Shown one piece after another: positions 62,270-64,000 of a stretch of 64,000 bases of DNA (its first letter is position 1; each line of letters starts with the position of its first letter). A model generated the notes under the pieces. The model was given only the letters and a program-made list of their open reading frames with translations. It was not told the origin of the DNA and ran no database searches. Source of the DNA: Okapia johnstoni (lineage: Eukaryota; Chordata; Mammalia; Artiodactyla; Giraffidae); NCBI GenBank assembly GCA_024291935.2, contig CM044315.1, positions 55,402,385 to 55,466,384 of the forward strand, read 5' to 3'. The position numbers and the translations under genes are program-made.

Positions 62270-63916
62270 CGTCGGGTCCATGAATCAAGGCAAATTAGAA
62301 GCAGTCAAACAGGAGATAGCACGAGTGAACATTGACATTTTAGGAATCAGTGAACTAAAATGGACTGGAATGGGTGAATTTAACTCAGATGACCATTATA
62401 TCTACTACTGTGGGCAGGAATCCCATAGAAGAAATGGAGTAGCCATCATGGTCAACAAAAGAGTCCAAAATGCAGTATTGGATGCAATCTCAAAAACGGC
62501 AGAATGATCTCTGTTCATTTCCAAGGCAAACCATTCAATATCACGGTAATCCAAGTCTATGCCCTGACCAGTAATGCTGAAGAAGCTGAAGTTGAATGGT
62601 TCTATGAAGACCTACAAGACCTTTTAGAACTAACACCCAAAAAAGATGTCCTTTTCATCATAGGGGACTGGAAGGCAAAAGTAGGAAGTCAAGAGATACC
62701 TGGAGTAACAGGCAAGTTTGGCTTTGGGGTACAAAATGAAGCAGGGCAAATGCTAACAGAGTTTTGCCAAGAGAATGCACTGGTCATAGCAAAAACCCTT
62801 TTGCAACAACACAAGAGAAGACTCTACATGTGGACATCACCAGATGGTCAATACCAAAATCAGATTGGTTATATTCTTTGCAGCCAATGATGGAGAAGCT
62901 CTATAGTCAGCAAAAACAAGACCGGGAGCTGACTGTGGCTAAGATCATGAACTCCTCATTGCAAAAATTCAGACATAAATTGAAGAAAGTAGGGAAAACC
63001 ACTAGACCATTCAGGTATGACCTAAGTCAAATCCCTTATGTTTATACACTGGAAGTGAAAAATAGACAAGACAGACACTGTCTACCAGGCATTCTGTCTA
63101 TCAGGAACATTTCATGCAAAGATGGGCTCATTAAAGGACAGAAGTGGTATGGACCTAACAGAAGCAGAAGATATTAAGAAGAGGTGGCAAGAATACATAG
63201 AAGAACTATACAAAAAAGATATTCACGACCCAGATAATCACGATGGTATGATCACTCACCTAGAGCCAGGCATCCTGGAATGCTAAGTCAAGTGGGCCTT
63301 AGGAAGCATCACTATGAACAAAGCTAGTGAAGGTGATGGATTTCAGTTGAGCTATTTCAAATCCTAAAAGATGATGCTGTGAAAATGCCAGCAAATTTGG
63401 AAAACTCAACAGTGGCCACAGGACTGAAAAAGTTAAGTTTTCATTCCAATCCCAAAGAAAGGCAATACCAAAGAATTCTCAAACTACCACAGAATTGAAC
63501 TCATCTCATATGCTAGCAAAGTAATGCTCAAAATTTTCCAAGCCAGACTTCAATAGTATGTGAACTATGAACTTCCAGATGTTCAAGCTTGTTTTAGAAA
63601 AGGCAGAGGAACCAGAAATCAAATTGCCAACATCCATAGGATGATCGAAAAAGCAAGAGTTCCAGAAAAACATCTATTTTTGCTTTATTGACTATGCCTA
63701 GAGCCTTTGACTGTGTGGATCACAATAAATTGTGGAAAATTCTTCAAGAGATGGGAATACCAGACCACCTGACCTGCCTCCTGAGAAATCTGTATGCAGA
63801 TCAGGAAGCACCAGTTCTAATTGGACATGGAACAACAGACTGGTTCCAAATAGGAAAAGGAGTACATCAAAGCTGTATATTGTCACCCTGCTCATTTAAC
63901 TTATATGCAGAGTACA
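62270..63916 (+). mobile_element. BovB LINE with endonuclease and RT remnants
   Basis: The only copy here retaining the apurinic-endonuclease-like N-terminal part: 62280-62507 (V-N-I-D-I-L-G-I-S-E-L-K-W-T-G-M) and 62504-62890 (F-I-I-G-D-W-K-A-K-V-G). Asp-Trp replaces the usual Asp-Phe/Leu-Asn-type motif. An in-frame stop at 62505 separates the two parts. A large internal deletion lies near 62880-63110, then RT sequence to 63916, where a Bov-A SINE begins. Inactive. The 5' boundary is approximate. Confidence 0.92.
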
Positions 63917-64000
63917 TCGGAGAAGCCAATGGCACCCCACTCCAGTACTCTTGCCTGGAAAATCCCATGGATGGAGGAGCCTGGTGGGCTACAGTCCATG
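63917..64000 (+). repeat. Bov-A SINE inserted in BovB, cut by window edge
   Basis: cggagaagccaatggcaccc cactccagtactcttgcctg ... ggtgggctacagtccatg. It follows gagtacat of the BovB directly. The remainder lies beyond the window. Confidence 0.9.

Larger units (their letters stand above)
60601..64000 (-). other. LRRC7: LRRC7 intron (partial, 5' side beyond window)
   Basis: Intron upstream of the exon starting at 60600, entered from the right edge of the window. It holds an A/G-rich tract, a MIR, a short BovB tail, and the BovB/Bov-A pair from 62270 to the edge. 61096-61430 and 61534-62269 show nothing assignable. Confidence 0.7.

Noticed and set aside
1..64000. CRISPR arrays, operons, phage or bacterial islands, rRNA or tRNA genes
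   Set aside because: The sequence is vertebrate intronic DNA. tRNA-like segments are SINE heads only.

Overview
This is mammalian nuclear DNA from a ruminant, most likely a bovid (cattle, sheep or goat type). The evidence is the dense set of ruminant-restricted repeats (BovB/RTE LINEs, Bov-tA and Bov-A SINEs), CHR-type SINEs shared with whales and hippos, a ruminant-type L1 3' end, and older mammalian L2, MIR, L1M and hAT/Charlie copies. The species cannot be fixed from the sequence. There are no operons, CRISPR arrays, rRNA genes or tRNA genes.

The window holds one gene, read on the minus strand: the middle and C-terminal half of LRRC7 (densin / densin-180, a postsynaptic LAP-family scaffold). 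Nine exons are placed with exact GT-AG boundaries and matching phases. In transcription order they are 60600-60476, 58516-58268, 53471-53271, 47551-47440, 47229-47049, 45392-43712, 39872-39732, 30209-30090 and 5866-5645. Together they give 3032 coding bases, about 1010 codons, with no stop or frameshift. The 5' part of the gene (leucine-rich repeats) lies beyond 64000 and the PDZ-coding end lies before position 1. A tenth, candidate exon at 38554-38372 (183 bp, phase 0/0, strong splice sites) fits exactly between two phase-0 exons and is the most interesting item here.

The introns make up most of the window. 1-5644 has an antisense L1 end, a hAT MITE, a BovB end and a Bov-A SINE with target-site duplication (TSD). 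5867-30089 is repeat-rich: many Bov-tA SINEs, an old L1M of about 4 kb, two BovB copies, a long L2 and an old antisense L1. 30210-39731 has one truncated SINE, then a Bov-tA/BovB/Bov-tA cluster at 35.7-38.0 kb. About 38.0-48.28 kb, around the giant exon, and about 51.03-61.43 kb are almost free of ruminant-age insertions. 48.3-49.6 kb holds another BovB. 62.27-63.9 kb holds a BovB with endonuclease and reverse-transcriptase remnants, broken at the window edge by a Bov-A SINE.

All six long BovB copies lie on the plus strand, antisense to LRRC7. Other observations are a 335-bp inverted-repeat-bounded element at 42201-42535 that I cannot assign, a 90-bp tandem duplication at 54481-54660, and several SINEs with clear TSDs. 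Beyond the candidate exon and the 42.2-kb element I see no sign of an undescribed system.
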